A DNA stretch of 14,153 nt from Carnobacterium_A sp036639135 (GCA_036639135.1 JAVWJE010000054.1:1-14153), one strand, 5' to 3'; shown: positions 1-6,811, counted from the first letter of the stretch. Notes: generated from the sequence alone by a model not told the origin. A program made the numbers and translations.

Positions 1-544
1 CAAAAATTAAAACTGTAATAATAGATAAAATGAAATCAGCAGGACCGCTACGTAAAAACAAGCTATTTACCAAAGTCGCAACAATTAAACCGATTAAAGC
101 TCCTCTTAATTGTCCGCCTAATGTTGACATATCACGCTTAGAAAAGAAACCTACTAAGCTCATTCCCGCGAATGTAGCAGAAGCCATTAAAAAGGCAGAA
201 CCGATACTTCCTAATTCGTAAATTAAAAAAATACTTGCTAACGTAACGCCATTCAATAGCGCAAAAGCAATAAAGCCTATCAAAGATGAACTAGCGGATC
301 TCATCTTCATCCCATTTGTCGCAAGCTTAGAAACTAAAAAGATCTCTGCTATAAATAACCCAATCATCCCAAACGGGCTGCCATAAACTAGATTTAAAAT
401 TAATGGGCTTTGAGAGGCATAAAACGCCGTTATACCTGAAATAGCCAAACCTAAAGTCATATAACCATATACAGAAGCAAAAAACTTAGCCATAGTAAGT
501 TGCTCAATGTAATCATTTGTAACGTCTTTTCTTTGAGTATTCAA
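1..544 (-). CDS. Bax inhibitor-1/YccA family membrane protein (3' end beyond window)
   Basis: The reading frame on the minus strand starts at a TTG (544-542), about 7 bases after a strong AGAGGAGGA site, and runs open to the left edge. It gives 181 residues of a family usually near 230, so roughly the last 50 are outside the window. It begins MNTQRKDVTNDYIEQLTMAK and then contains at least six hydrophobic segments (about residues 22-42, 47-67, 80-103, 110-127, 142-158 and 168 onward). The short polar N-terminus, the first helix with VYGYMTLGLAISG, and the run of tightly packed helices are typical of the BI-1/YccA (UPF0005) family. Eukaryotic members affect Ca2+ leak and cell death; bacterial members such as E. 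coli YccA bind FtsH, but most have no defined role. It lies 83 bases downstream of murF. Family assignment is confident; the cellular role is not known. Confidence 0.88.
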   Translation of the reverse strand, partial: MNTQRKDVTNDYIEQLTMAKFFASVYGYMTLGLAISGITAFYASQSPLILNLVYGSPFGMIGLFIAEIFLVSKLATNGMKMRSASSSLIGFIAFALLNGVTLASIFLIYELGSIGSAFLMASATFAGMSLVGFFSKRDMSTLGGQLRGALIGLIVATLVNSLFLRSGPADFILSIITVLIF

Positions 545-604
545 GTCTATTCCTCCTCTATTTTCGTTTCGATAATAGTAATATATCAATTCGTTTGCTT
601 TTCT

Positions 605-626
605 AAATCAGTCTTAAGACCGATTT
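605..626. repeat. Inverted repeat just after murF, upstream of the BI-1 gene
   Basis: AAATC, one mismatched base, the palindrome GTCTTAAGAC, one mismatched base, then GATTT. It begins 2 bases beyond the murF stop. The run of five T's follows it on the plus strand, whereas on the minus strand, where murF is transcribed, the tail is poor in T. It is therefore a weak terminator candidate for murF and could equally be a protein-binding site upstream of the BI-1 gene. Confidence 0.4.
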
Positions 627-627
627 T

Positions 628-2016
628 TCATTTATTTGCGGTTGCTTGTAATGCTTTAACCACAGACAATAAGTCTGTACCGGAGCTAGCCTTCACAAGC
701 ATATAATCTTTTGGTTGAACGAGTTTCTTCAAAAAAATGATCATAGGCTCTTTATCTCCATCAAAATGATATAACCGTTCTTTGCTAAAGACTGTTTTCA
801 AAGCTTCATATAAAACTTTCATATGTGTCCCATACAAGACAACGTAATCAATTTCATCAATTGATAATGCGTCTCTTATACTTAAATGTAACTCATCCGT
901 TTGTTCACCTAATTCTAACATATCACCTAAGACAACTATTTTTCTGCCTTCATTTCTTAATTGACTAAAATTATTTAAAATAGCTTTCATCGCTGTAGGA
1001 TTTGCATTATAAGCATCATTCAACAATGCGCTCTCGTGGATACCCTCCAACCATTCTGTCCGATTTTTCGTCAACTGGAATGTTGCAAGCTTTTGAGCAG
1101 CTTTTTCAACTGGAATACCTAAGGCCAATCCAATGCTTAAAGCAGCTAACGCATTATCAACATTGTACGTCCCTGTGACAGGTAGCTTAATTGAAATAGC
1201 TGGATTTAAATTAGTTGTAAAAGTTGTTTCTTTCATTCCAGGCGTTATTTTTATCGAATAACAATCATTTGTCGACAATGGCCCAAATGTTTTAACTTTT
1301 TCCCCCTTTAGAGAATGAGCTTTTTCTATTAAAAGCGGCTCATTTCCTGGAATAATTAAAAGTCCATTTTCTTTTAAGCCAGAAACAATCTCCATCTTTG
1401 CGTCTGCAATTCCTGCACGTGATCCGAAATGTTCAATATGCGACTCTCCAACCATTGTAATAATAGCAATATCCGGCTTAGCTAAATCAGAAAGCACTTT
1501 TATCTCGCCTACATGGTTCATTCCCATTTCCAGAATAATAACTTCTGTATCTGGAGGCATCTCTAAAATAGTAATCGGTAATCCGATATGATTATTAAAA
1601 TTACCTTGCGTTTTATGAACACGGTATTGGCTAGATACTACCGCTTCTGTCATATCTTTAGTTGTAGTCTTACCATTGCTACCTGTAATACCAATCACCT
1701 TGGGATGAATTTTATTTAAATAATATTCAGCTAAATCTTGAAGTGCTTTTAGTGTATCTTCGACTTGAATAACTGGAATACTAGTTGGTGCATCTTCTAG
1801 CGAGTTACTCCAAAAAGTCGCAACTGCACCATTCTCGATGGCTTTTTCAACATAAGCATGTCCGTCATTTTCGCTAATCAACGGAACAAACAATGAGTGA
1901 GCAGTCATTTTTCTCGAATCAAATCCTACAGTATTGATTTCAATCTTTCCCCACGTATCTTCTATATTTCTAGCATGCACCGCTTGTGCAATTTCTTTTA
2001 CCGTTAATACAAGCAT
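628..2016 (-). CDS. murF: UDP-N-acetylmuramoyl-tripeptide--D-alanyl-D-alanine ligase (MurF)
   Basis: A cytoplasmic ATP-dependent ligase that adds D-Ala-D-Ala to the UDP-MurNAc-tripeptide, giving the pentapeptide precursor of peptidoglycan. The 462 residues match the family length. The N-terminal substrate domain is about residues 1-105. The ATP loop GITGSNGKTTTKD is at 109-121, NFNNHIGLP at 139-147, the Mur-ligase ESHIEHFGS segment at 191-199, and NDAYNANP at 333-340 opens the C-terminal domain. The ATG at 2016 follows a GGAGG site. The gene lies 102 bases downstream of ddl, whose product makes its dipeptide substrate, but a terminator-like hairpin ends only 40 bases before this start, so expression may depend on read-through. 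In many Lactobacillales a DEAD-box helicase gene follows murF; here the next gene is a BI-1 protein. Confidence 0.97.
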   Translation of the reverse strand: MLVLTVKEIAQAVHARNIEDTWGKIEINTVGFDSRKMTAHSLFVPLISENDGHAYVEKAIENGAVATFWSNSLEDAPTSIPVIQVEDTLKALQDLAEYYLNKIHPKVIGITGSNGKTTTKDMTEAVVSSQYRVHKTQGNFNNHIGLPITILEMPPDTEVIILEMGMNHVGEIKVLSDLAKPDIAIITMVGESHIEHFGSRAGIADAKMEIVSGLKENGLLIIPGNEPLLIEKAHSLKGEKVKTFGPLSTNDCYSIKITPGMKETTFTTNLNPAISIKLPVTGTYNVDNALAALSIGLALGIPVEKAAQKLATFQLTKNRTEWLEGIHESALLNDAYNANPTAMKAILNNFSQLRNEGRKIVVLGDMLELGEQTDELHLSIRDALSIDEIDYVVLYGTHMKVLYEALKTVFSKERLYHFDGDKEPMIIFLKKLVQPKDYMLVKASSGTDLLSVVKALQATANK

Positions 2017-2056
2017 ACCTTTTCCTCCATTTAGTTAAACTTTAAGATTATCTAAC

Positions 2057-2088
2057 AAAAAAAGCGGCACGGACATCTGTCCTGCCAC
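2057..2088 (-). terminator. Intrinsic terminator or attenuator between ddl and murF
   Basis: On the minus strand GTGGCA-GGAC, loop AGAT, then GTCC, one bulged G and TGCCGC form a ten-pair G+C-rich stem (one G-T pair), followed directly by seven T's. It lies 31 bases after the ddl stop and its T tract ends 40 bases before the murF ATG. That leaves almost no room for a separate murF promoter downstream. Confidence 0.85.
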
Positions 2089-2118
2089 TATCACATTAGA
2101 AAATCCATATTGATTCAA

Positions 2119-3216
2119 TTAAATCTGATCAGTTTGTTCGAATTTCAAAGACTCTTCAAATCTTTTTAATGCTAATTGAATAAGTTCTTCAACTAAATCA
2201 CCGTAATTCAAACCAGTGTGTCTCCAAAGCAAAGGATACATACTAAACTGAGTAAATCCTGGCATAGTATTTAATTCATTAATAAAAATCTCATCATTTC
2301 CTGTTACAAAGAAATCACAACGACTCAGTCCACTTCCATCAATTGCCTGAAATGCACGAATAGCATAAGAACGTAATTTTTTTTCTACTTCTTCTGAAAC
2401 ACGAGCAGGTATTTGTAAAGTTACTTTATTATTGATGTATTTAGCATCAAAATCATAAAAAGCACTTTCTTTTATTAATTCTCCAGGAACAGATGTATGG
2501 ATATCCTCATTTCCTAGAATAGCTACTTCAATTTCTCGAGCTTCAATTCCTTGTTCTACAACGACACGACGATCATATTGCAAAGCTAAGTTAATAGCCA
2601 TTTCTAGTTCTGTTCGCGTTTCGGCCTTGCTGATTCCAACACTTGAACCAAGGTTAGCTGGCTTCACATACATAGGGTAAACTAACGTTCCTTCACATTT
2701 TCTGAACACTTCGTCAACATTAGATAACCAATCCCCTTTACGAATAGGAACGTAAGGAACTTGTGGCAGACCTGCTTGTTGAAAAAGTTGTTTGCTGGTT
2801 ATTTTATCCATTCCACATGCACTAGCTAACACTCCAGCTCCTACATATGGCATACCAATAACTTCAAAAAGACCTTGAACTGTACCATCTTCACCATTCG
2901 GGCCGTGCATTACAGGGAAAATAACAGCATTGTCTTCTTTTAAATCTGACGGGTTAATTTTTTTACCTTTAGAAGGCAGTCCTTCTTCAGTAGAAAAACA
3001 AGTTTCTTGAGAACTTATCAACCGCAAAGCTTCAGAAAATTGAACGGAATTTGCCTGGTTAACGACTGCACCTTTTATCCAATCTCCATCTCTTGTAATG
3101 TAAATTGGTTCAACTTCATAGTAATCATAATAGATTTCTTTGATAATGGAGAAGGCTGTTAATATTGAAATATCATGTTCAGCGCTTTTTCCTCCGTATA
3201 TTAGAAAGATTTTCAT
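2119..3216 (-). CDS. ddl: D-alanine--D-alanine ligase (Ddl)
   Basis: An ATP-grasp enzyme that joins two D-alanines into the dipeptide later used by MurF. Of 365 residues, the N-terminal domain carries GGKSAEHDIS (8-17) and HGPNGEDGTVQG (104-115). The central domain carries YVGAGVLASACGMDK (124-138) and YVKPANLGSSVGIS (183-196), and the metal/ATP site NELNTMPGFT is at 313-322. The omega-loop segment SAFYDFDAKY (251-260) keeps a tyrosine at 254, at the position where Leuconostoc and vancomycin-resistant lactobacilli have phenylalanine. This indicates a D-Ala-D-Ala product rather than D-Ala-D-Lac. The ATG at 3216 follows GGAGGAAAAG. An extended -10 promoter lies about 70 bases upstream, and a terminator separates it from murF. 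Confidence 0.97.
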   Translation of the reverse strand: MKIFLIYGGKSAEHDISILTAFSIIKEIYYDYYEVEPIYITRDGDWIKGAVVNQANSVQFSEALRLISSQETCFSTEEGLPSKGKKINPSDLKEDNAVIFPVMHGPNGEDGTVQGLFEVIGMPYVGAGVLASACGMDKITSKQLFQQAGLPQVPYVPIRKGDWLSNVDEVFRKCEGTLVYPMYVKPANLGSSVGISKAETRTELEMAINLALQYDRRVVVEQGIEAREIEVAILGNEDIHTSVPGELIKESAFYDFDAKYINNKVTLQIPARVSEEVEKKLRSYAIRAFQAIDGSGLSRCDFFVTGNDEIFINELNTMPGFTQFSMYPLLWRHTGLNYGDLVEELIQLALKRFEESLKFEQTDQI

Positions 3217-3285
3217 TTGGCTTTTCCTCCGAGTTATAACTTTTAGTCTCTTCTTCCAACATGAGTTCTTTTGAATTCAAACGTT

Positions 3286-3294
3286 ATTGTATCA
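3286..3294 (-). promoter_or_regulatory. Probable ddl promoter (extended -10)
   Basis: On the minus strand TGATACAAT forms an extended -10 element (TG, one base, TACAAT). No good -35 hexamer lies 17 bases upstream, which is usual for extended -10 promoters. It would give a leader of about 60 bases before the ddl ATG. The rest of the 253-base gap to the next gene holds only the terminator-like repeat near 3430-3462. Confidence 0.5.
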
Positions 3295-3428
3295 TATTTA
3301 AATTGATAAAAATAGCGGTCATTTTCGATGAGTCTTTCTTTTTACTTTTCACTATTTAAAGCACTAAGATGGTCACCAATTAAAAAAATATTGTTCTTTC
3401 AAAATAAGGGTATTAGTAATAAAACTAG

Positions 3429-3462
3429 TGTAAACAAAAAAGCCATTAAACACTTGTTTACA
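3429..3462 (-). terminator. Weak terminator with nested inverted repeats after the 258-aa gene
   Basis: Beginning 7 bases after the stop codon, the minus strand has a short hairpin TAAACA-AG-TGTTTA, then ATGGC and six T's. A second, longer repeat, TGTAAACAA at one end and TTGTTTACA at the other (9-bp perfect arms), overlaps the same bases and would place the T tract in its loop. The two folds exclude each other. The stems are A+T-rich, so termination strength is uncertain. Confidence 0.45.
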
Positions 3463-3469
3463 TGACTTT

Positions 3470-4246
3470 TCATTCCACCAAAGGTTGAAGTAAATCCTCT
3501 TGTTTAAAAGACCACTCTTTTTGGTTTTTATCATAACAGATCGTTCCTAGTAGATCCTTTTTTGAGAATGTTTGGTTTACATCTCTCAAACGATCCTCGA
3601 CTAAATAAATCGGTATTTCACACATTGGTTGTTGTTTTTGAGTTTGCATCTGAGTAAAAGAAAATAAAACACCTTCTCTTAAGAAAGGAACCAATTCTGT
3701 AATTAACTCCTTAGGAATAGGTTGAATTTCAGTTTCTTTTTGAAAAAATTTTTTCTTCTCGTTATATTTCAATCCCAATGATTTTGTTAAACTAGCACTC
3801 AACAAACCATAAAATTGGTCTAAATAACGAAAATAAACTTTTTTGAAGTTATCAGCCATAGGTAAGTAAATGTAGTTATTTTGCAATTTGTAATAAAAAG
3901 GAGAATGTAAGTGGGTATGTGCATGAGCAACATATAACAATTCAGATATTTCTACAGGTGTCAATTGTCTTAATAGTTCGATACTTTCAAAATCTATCCA
4001 CTTAAGAGTGCAACTAGTATCTTTGTCTATATTTGCCTTTAAGTAGTTACTTACTTTTTCTTCTCCACGAATCATTTGGAAACCGGTATGAGGATCAAAT
4101 TCGCCTATATCTTTTGAGGCATTCAGCAATAGAATGTTTTCAGGTACTTTTTTTATGATTTCTTCATGATTTTTGAATATGATGCCTTTACTTAAGACAG
4201 AATTTGTTACACCATCTAGATGAACATAGATATAATCCGAAACCAA
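3470..4246 (-). CDS. Uncharacterised 258-aa protein (TTG start)
   Basis: I do not recognise a family. The chosen start is the TTG at 4246-4244, 8 bases after AAGGAGGGGT and downstream of a good promoter; the longer frame to an ATG at 4378 would run through that promoter and has no ribosome site. The product begins MVSDYIYVHLDGV. It has no signal peptide or membrane segment, so it is probably cytoplasmic. Visible points are LLLNASKDIGEFDPHTGF (39-56), the segment WIDFESIELLRQLTPVEISE (83-102), and a cluster of alternating histidines in VAHAHTHLHSPF (His108, 110, 112, 114), followed by an aromatic stretch around 117-146 with many Tyr and Phe residues. The C-terminal third is charged and has a glutamine-rich piece near 199-206. 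The histidine cluster could bind metal, but nothing else supports an enzyme assignment. It is flanked by htpX and ddl, each with separate signals, so context gives no function. Confidence 0.75.
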   Translation of the reverse strand: MVSDYIYVHLDGVTNSVLSKGIIFKNHEEIIKKVPENILLLNASKDIGEFDPHTGFQMIRGEEKVSNYLKANIDKDTSCTLKWIDFESIELLRQLTPVEISELLYVAHAHTHLHSPFYYKLQNNYIYLPMADNFKKVYFRYLDQFYGLLSASLTKSLGLKYNEKKKFFQKETEIQPIPKELITELVPFLREGVLFSFTQMQTQKQQPMCEIPIYLVEDRLRDVNQTFSKKDLLGTICYDKNQKEWSFKQEDLLQPLVE

Positions 4247-4285
4247 CAGGTACCCCTCCTTCTTATTTTTTCTACACTTCATTGT

Positions 4286-4315
4286 ACTATAATTCTTCTT
4301 TTTTATCTGTATCAA
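4286..4315 (-). promoter_or_regulatory. Probable promoter of the 258-aa gene
   Basis: TTGATA (4310-4315) and TATAGT (4286-4291) on the minus strand are separated by 18 bases. Transcription would start about 30 bases before the TTG start codon. This promoter lies between the htpX stop and the chosen start, supporting the shorter reading of the gene and its independence from htpX. Confidence 0.6.
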
Positions 4316-4386
4316 TTCAGTGATATTCTTATTACAAGATAAGTTTGATAGCGCTTTATTAAGACAACTTGGTAACAAACGTTTTT

Positions 4387-5274
4387 TTACATCTCTTCTA
4401 ATCGTTTTATTCTTGATTCGATTGACGGATGAGTTGACATAAAACTCTGTTTCTTTTTGTTTTTAAAAGGATTGTCGATATATAATGCCGCGCTAGTTGG
4501 GTCTGCTTTTTCCATAGGAGGACTATCAGATATTTTTTTTAAAGCAGAAATTAGCCCTTGAGGATTTCTCGTCAATTCTATTGCTGAAGCATCTGCTAGA
4601 TATTCTCTATTTCTCGATAAGGCTAATTGTGCCATTGTCGCTGCTAGTGGCGCCAGAATAAGAAGAACAATTGACATAACAAACAAAATAAGAGAGTTAT
4701 TATCGTTTTTACTGCTTTTTCGTCTTCCACCGCCAAACCATAACATACGAGTTCCAACGTTAGCTACTAAGGCGACTACAGCCGCTAAAGCTAGAGCAAT
4801 GGTAGATAAGCGTATATCATAATTACGAACGTGAGATATTTCATGAGCTATAACACCTTCAATTTCTTCACGGTTTAACCTTTCCATCAGTCCAGTTGTT
4901 ACAGCAACAGATGCTTTATCTGGAGAATTACCTGAAGCAAACGCATTAGGACTTTTATCGTCAATGACATAAATTTTAGGCATCGGAACTTTACCAATCA
5001 AGGAAAGTTCTTCTACTACGTTCCACAAGAGTGAGTAGTCTTTTTTTTGAGTGATTTCTTTTCCTTTATTCAACTTCATCACAACTTTTGTTGAATTAAC
5101 AACCATTAGAAACATATAGATTAAAGCAATAACTGCAGATAAGATTGCCCCATTTATAGCACTATTGAAGTTTAAAGAACCAACTACTCCCCCAATGACT
5201 AAAATTAAAAGAAAGAAACCAATCATTAATACGACTGTTTTACGTTTATTTTGTTCGATTTGTTCAAATAACAT
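4387..5274 (-). CDS. htpX: Membrane zinc metalloprotease HtpX
   Basis: An M48-family integral membrane protease of 295 residues that degrades damaged or misfolded membrane proteins. Two hydrophobic segments lie at about 14-34 and 38-58. The zinc motif HEISH is at 144-148 within GVIAHEISHVRNYD, with the third ligand Glu224 in SRNREYLAD; two further hydrophobic segments are at about 155-176 and 195-215. SPNAFASGN (108-116) and the C-terminal STHPSIESRIKRL are also family hallmarks. I start at the ATG 5274-5272, giving MLFEQIEQNKRK and preceded by AAGGTGA. An upstream in-frame ATG at 5355 would add 27 residues not expected for the family. It follows lemA in the same orientation, a common pairing, and the 135-base gap shows no clear promoter, so the two are probably cotranscribed. 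Confidence 0.95.
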   Translation of the reverse strand: MLFEQIEQNKRKTVVLMIGFFLLILVIGGVVGSLNFNSAINGAILSAVIALIYMFLMVVNSTKVVMKLNKGKEITQKKDYSLLWNVVEELSLIGKVPMPKIYVIDDKSPNAFASGNSPDKASVAVTTGLMERLNREEIEGVIAHEISHVRNYDIRLSTIALALAAVVALVANVGTRMLWFGGGRRKSSKNDNNSLILFVMSIVLLILAPLAATMAQLALSRNREYLADASAIELTRNPQGLISALKKISDSPPMEKADPTSAALYIDNPFKNKKKQSFMSTHPSIESRIKRLEEM

Positions 5275-5341
5275 TATTGATTCACCTTCTTTCACTCTAT
5301 CTACCTTTAAGTAAGATTTGAAAAGATAGTAAGGAAAGCTA

Positions 5342-5416
5342 TCTAGAAAATTCAACTAAGATCTAGAAAGTAGCTAAGTTAGCTTTCTAGTCCGTTTTAA
5401 TTTTTTATTCTAGAAA
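5342..5416. repeat. Four TCTAGAAA-type repeats and a hairpin between lemA and htpX
   Basis: TCTAGAAA occurs at 5342-5349, 5362-5369 and 5409-5416 (the last overlapping the lemA stop), and in inverse orientation as CTTTCTAG at 5383-5390. The second and inverse copies make a hairpin with perfect 8-bp arms (CTAGAAAG / CTTTCTAG) around 12 bases that contain CTAA-G-TTAG. No T tract follows on the minus strand, so it is not a standard terminator. An mRNA processing or stability element is possible. Confidence 0.6.
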
Positions 5417-5964
5417 GATACTTTCGGCACGTTTTTCTCTTCAACAGGGGTTTCCAATAAAGGCTCTGATTTAAATCCATGAATATTTGCTATGATATTG
5501 CTTGGGAAAGATTCTAGCTTAATATTATAAGTTGCCACACTAGAATTGTATAATTGACGAGCATAAGCAATTTTATTTTCTGTAGAAGTTAATTCTTCTT
5601 GTAACTGAATAAAGTTTTGGTTGGCTTTTAAATCTGGATAGCTTTCACTTAATGCAAATATAGTCTTTAATGTATCTGATAATTGATTAGAAATTTGCAT
5701 TTTTTCTTCATGATTTTCAGTTGGCACTTGTGTCAACTGATTACGCATTTGGATCACTTTTTCAAAAGTTTCTTGTTCATGCTTAGCATAACCTTTGACG
5801 GTCTCTATCAAATTTGGAATTAAATCATTGCGTCTTTTTAATTGTACATCTATCTGACTCCAAGCTTCCTTAACCCACATTCTCGCTTTAACTAAGTTGT
5901 TGTATATCGTAACATATGAAATTAAAAACAAAGCTAAAATTATCCCCACTATTATCCACAACAT
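5410..5964 (-). CDS. lemA: LemA family protein
   Basis: A 184-residue membrane-anchored protein. Residues 2-20 form one N-terminal hydrophobic helix, followed by a long, mostly helical domain. Family signatures are NNLVKAR (22-28), AWSQIDVQLKRRNDLIPNLI (34-53), then YPDLKANQNF and ELTSTENKIAYARQLYN, and near the end FPSNIIANIHGF. In LemA of Listeria the N-terminus faces out and yields a presented peptide; the molecular role is otherwise unclear. The ATG at 5964 lacks an ideally placed ribosome site: GAGG is about 13 bases upstream and AAGG only 2 bases upstream, so translation initiation may be modest, but no better in-frame start is seen. htpX follows and is probably cotranscribed. A TGATACGAT extended -10 lies about 30 bases before the start. 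Confidence 0.93.
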   Translation of the reverse strand: MLWIIVGIILALFLISYVTIYNNLVKARMWVKEAWSQIDVQLKRRNDLIPNLIETVKGYAKHEQETFEKVIQMRNQLTQVPTENHEEKMQISNQLSDTLKTIFALSESYPDLKANQNFIQLQEELTSTENKIAYARQLYNSSVATYNIKLESFPSNIIANIHGFKSEPLLETPVEEKNVPKVSF

Positions 5965-5994
5965 AAGCCTTGCACCGTCCTCACCTTTTGTTTT

Positions 5995-6003
5995 ATCGTA
6001 TCA
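5995..6003 (-). promoter_or_regulatory. Probable lemA promoter (extended -10)
   Basis: TGATACGAT on the minus strand resembles the TGATACAAT found before ddl. The -35 region is T-rich without a clear hexamer. The predicted leader to the lemA ATG is about 24 bases, and an upstream hairpin (6046-6075) would insulate it from incoming transcription. Confidence 0.4.
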
Positions 6004-6045
6004 AACAAACTACAAAAAAGCACGTAATTGCAATGGTTTTTGTAC

Positions 6046-6075
6046 AAAAAACCTTCAATAAATTAAAGGTTTTTT
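6046..6075. terminator. Bidirectional terminator upstream of lemA
   Basis: AAAAAACCTT, a 10-base A+T loop, then AAGGTTTTTT: perfect 10-bp arms with a T run on either strand. It can stop minus-strand transcription from the direction of the aldehyde dehydrogenase before lemA. It could also stop plus-strand transcription toward the IS remnant. Confidence 0.6.
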
Positions 6076-6331
6076 AGTGCCTTTTGGTTTAAAGCACGAG
6101 AATCAACCAATTGATAATTCTATTTCATCGACTGGGCGATTTCCAACTCAAAACAGACTCGAGTGTTTTATAACAGTAACTTGTCCGTCATTAACTTTTT
6201 GGGTCATCGAATAGGTTACAGGTTAGTTTTTTTACGCAAAAAAATAGGTATTATATAACTTTAGCACTATTATTCCCCTTACTACTTTTTTTATTTTATA
6301 ATGAAACCGAAAAGAGAAAGGAACGAGTAAA
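6076..6331. other. Gene-free stretch before the IS remnant
   Basis: No reading frame here has coding character. The only small open frame with an ATG is 19 codons (minus strand, 6207-6148) with no convincing ribosome site. The segment may include the left end of the insertion sequence, but I cannot identify a terminal inverted repeat. Confidence 0.4.
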
Positions 6332-6741
6332 ATGGATACCCAGCAACAACTTATTGAATTGAAACGTGCCATGAGAGAGACAATGGAACTCCACCTTTTT
6401 GAACGTTACCAGTCCGTTTACCTCTATCTCAATGGATATACTCTGGAAGAAGTTGCTGGAATGGTAGGCCATACTTAAAAAAACTATCGGCGGGCACGTC
6501 TCTGCGTATTGCAAGAAAGGGCTAACCGGTCTGATTCCCGGTCGCTCTTCTGGCCGACCTCGCCGTTTGACCTCTCAACAAGAATCAACATTGGCAAAGA
6601 TAGAGTCTACAAGACTTCCTTCAAATGTTGAACTAGATAAATTTGCCAACTGACATTAGAACTCATGATTTTTTATACACAACGGGAACAAGTCATTGAC
6701 CACTTTGTATTCGACTATAGAGTAATACTTTAAGTCAACTT
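6332..6741 (+). pseudogene. Decayed N-terminal fragment of an IS630-family transposase
   Basis: The only plus-strand coding trace in the window. Frame 1 (ATG 6332, after AGAAAGGAACG) reads MDTQQQLIELKRAMRETMEL and then YLYLNGYTLEEVAGMVGHT, a helix-turn-helix. It stops at TAA 6476 inside T-AAAAAAA, where one extra base shifts the frame. Frame 2 (6483-6653) continues with TIGGHVSAYCKKGLTGLIPG, RSSGRPRRLTSQQESTLAKI and KFAN. One missing G in the expected Asn-Trp codons gives the TGA at 6651. Frame 3 (6653-6733) continues TLELMIFYTQREQVI, and a further frame near 6706-6741 reads SNTLSQL. The order matches the N-terminal DNA-binding region of IS630 transposases; the whole DDE catalytic part is absent. 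Its G+C is visibly higher than the surroundings, suggesting transfer. It cannot make an active enzyme. Confidence 0.82.
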
Positions 6742-6770
6742 ATATCTTTCTTTTTTTAAGGATAGGGAGG

Positions 6771-6811
6771 AAAAAAGTCCTTCCAGTTTTTAGACTGGAA
6801 GGACTCTTTTT
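6771..6811. terminator. Strong bidirectional terminator after the aldehyde dehydrogenase gene
   Basis: Perfect 12-bp arms AGTCCTTCCAGT / ACTGGAAGGACT around a six-base loop, with T runs on both sides (six T's on the minus strand, five on the plus). It terminates the aldehyde dehydrogenase transcript about 55 bases past the stop. It also lies just right of the last recognisable transposase codons. Confidence 0.88.

Noticed and set aside
4247..4378. N-terminal extension of the 258-aa protein to an ATG at 4378
   Set aside because: The extra 44 residues read through a good promoter (4286-4315) and the AAGGAGGGGT site that fits the TTG at 4246; no ribosome site precedes 4378.
5275..5355. N-terminal extension of HtpX to an ATG at 5355
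   Set aside because: Family members begin near MLFEQIxxNKRKT, and the ATG at 5274 has its own AAGGTGA site.
6148..6207. Small minus-strand frame of 19 residues beginning MTQKVNDGQV
   Set aside because: Too short, no convincing ribosome site and no similarity that I recognise.
6296..6514. Minus-strand 72-codon frame over the IS remnant
   Set aside because: It is antisense to the transposase homology, which explains the sequence better.
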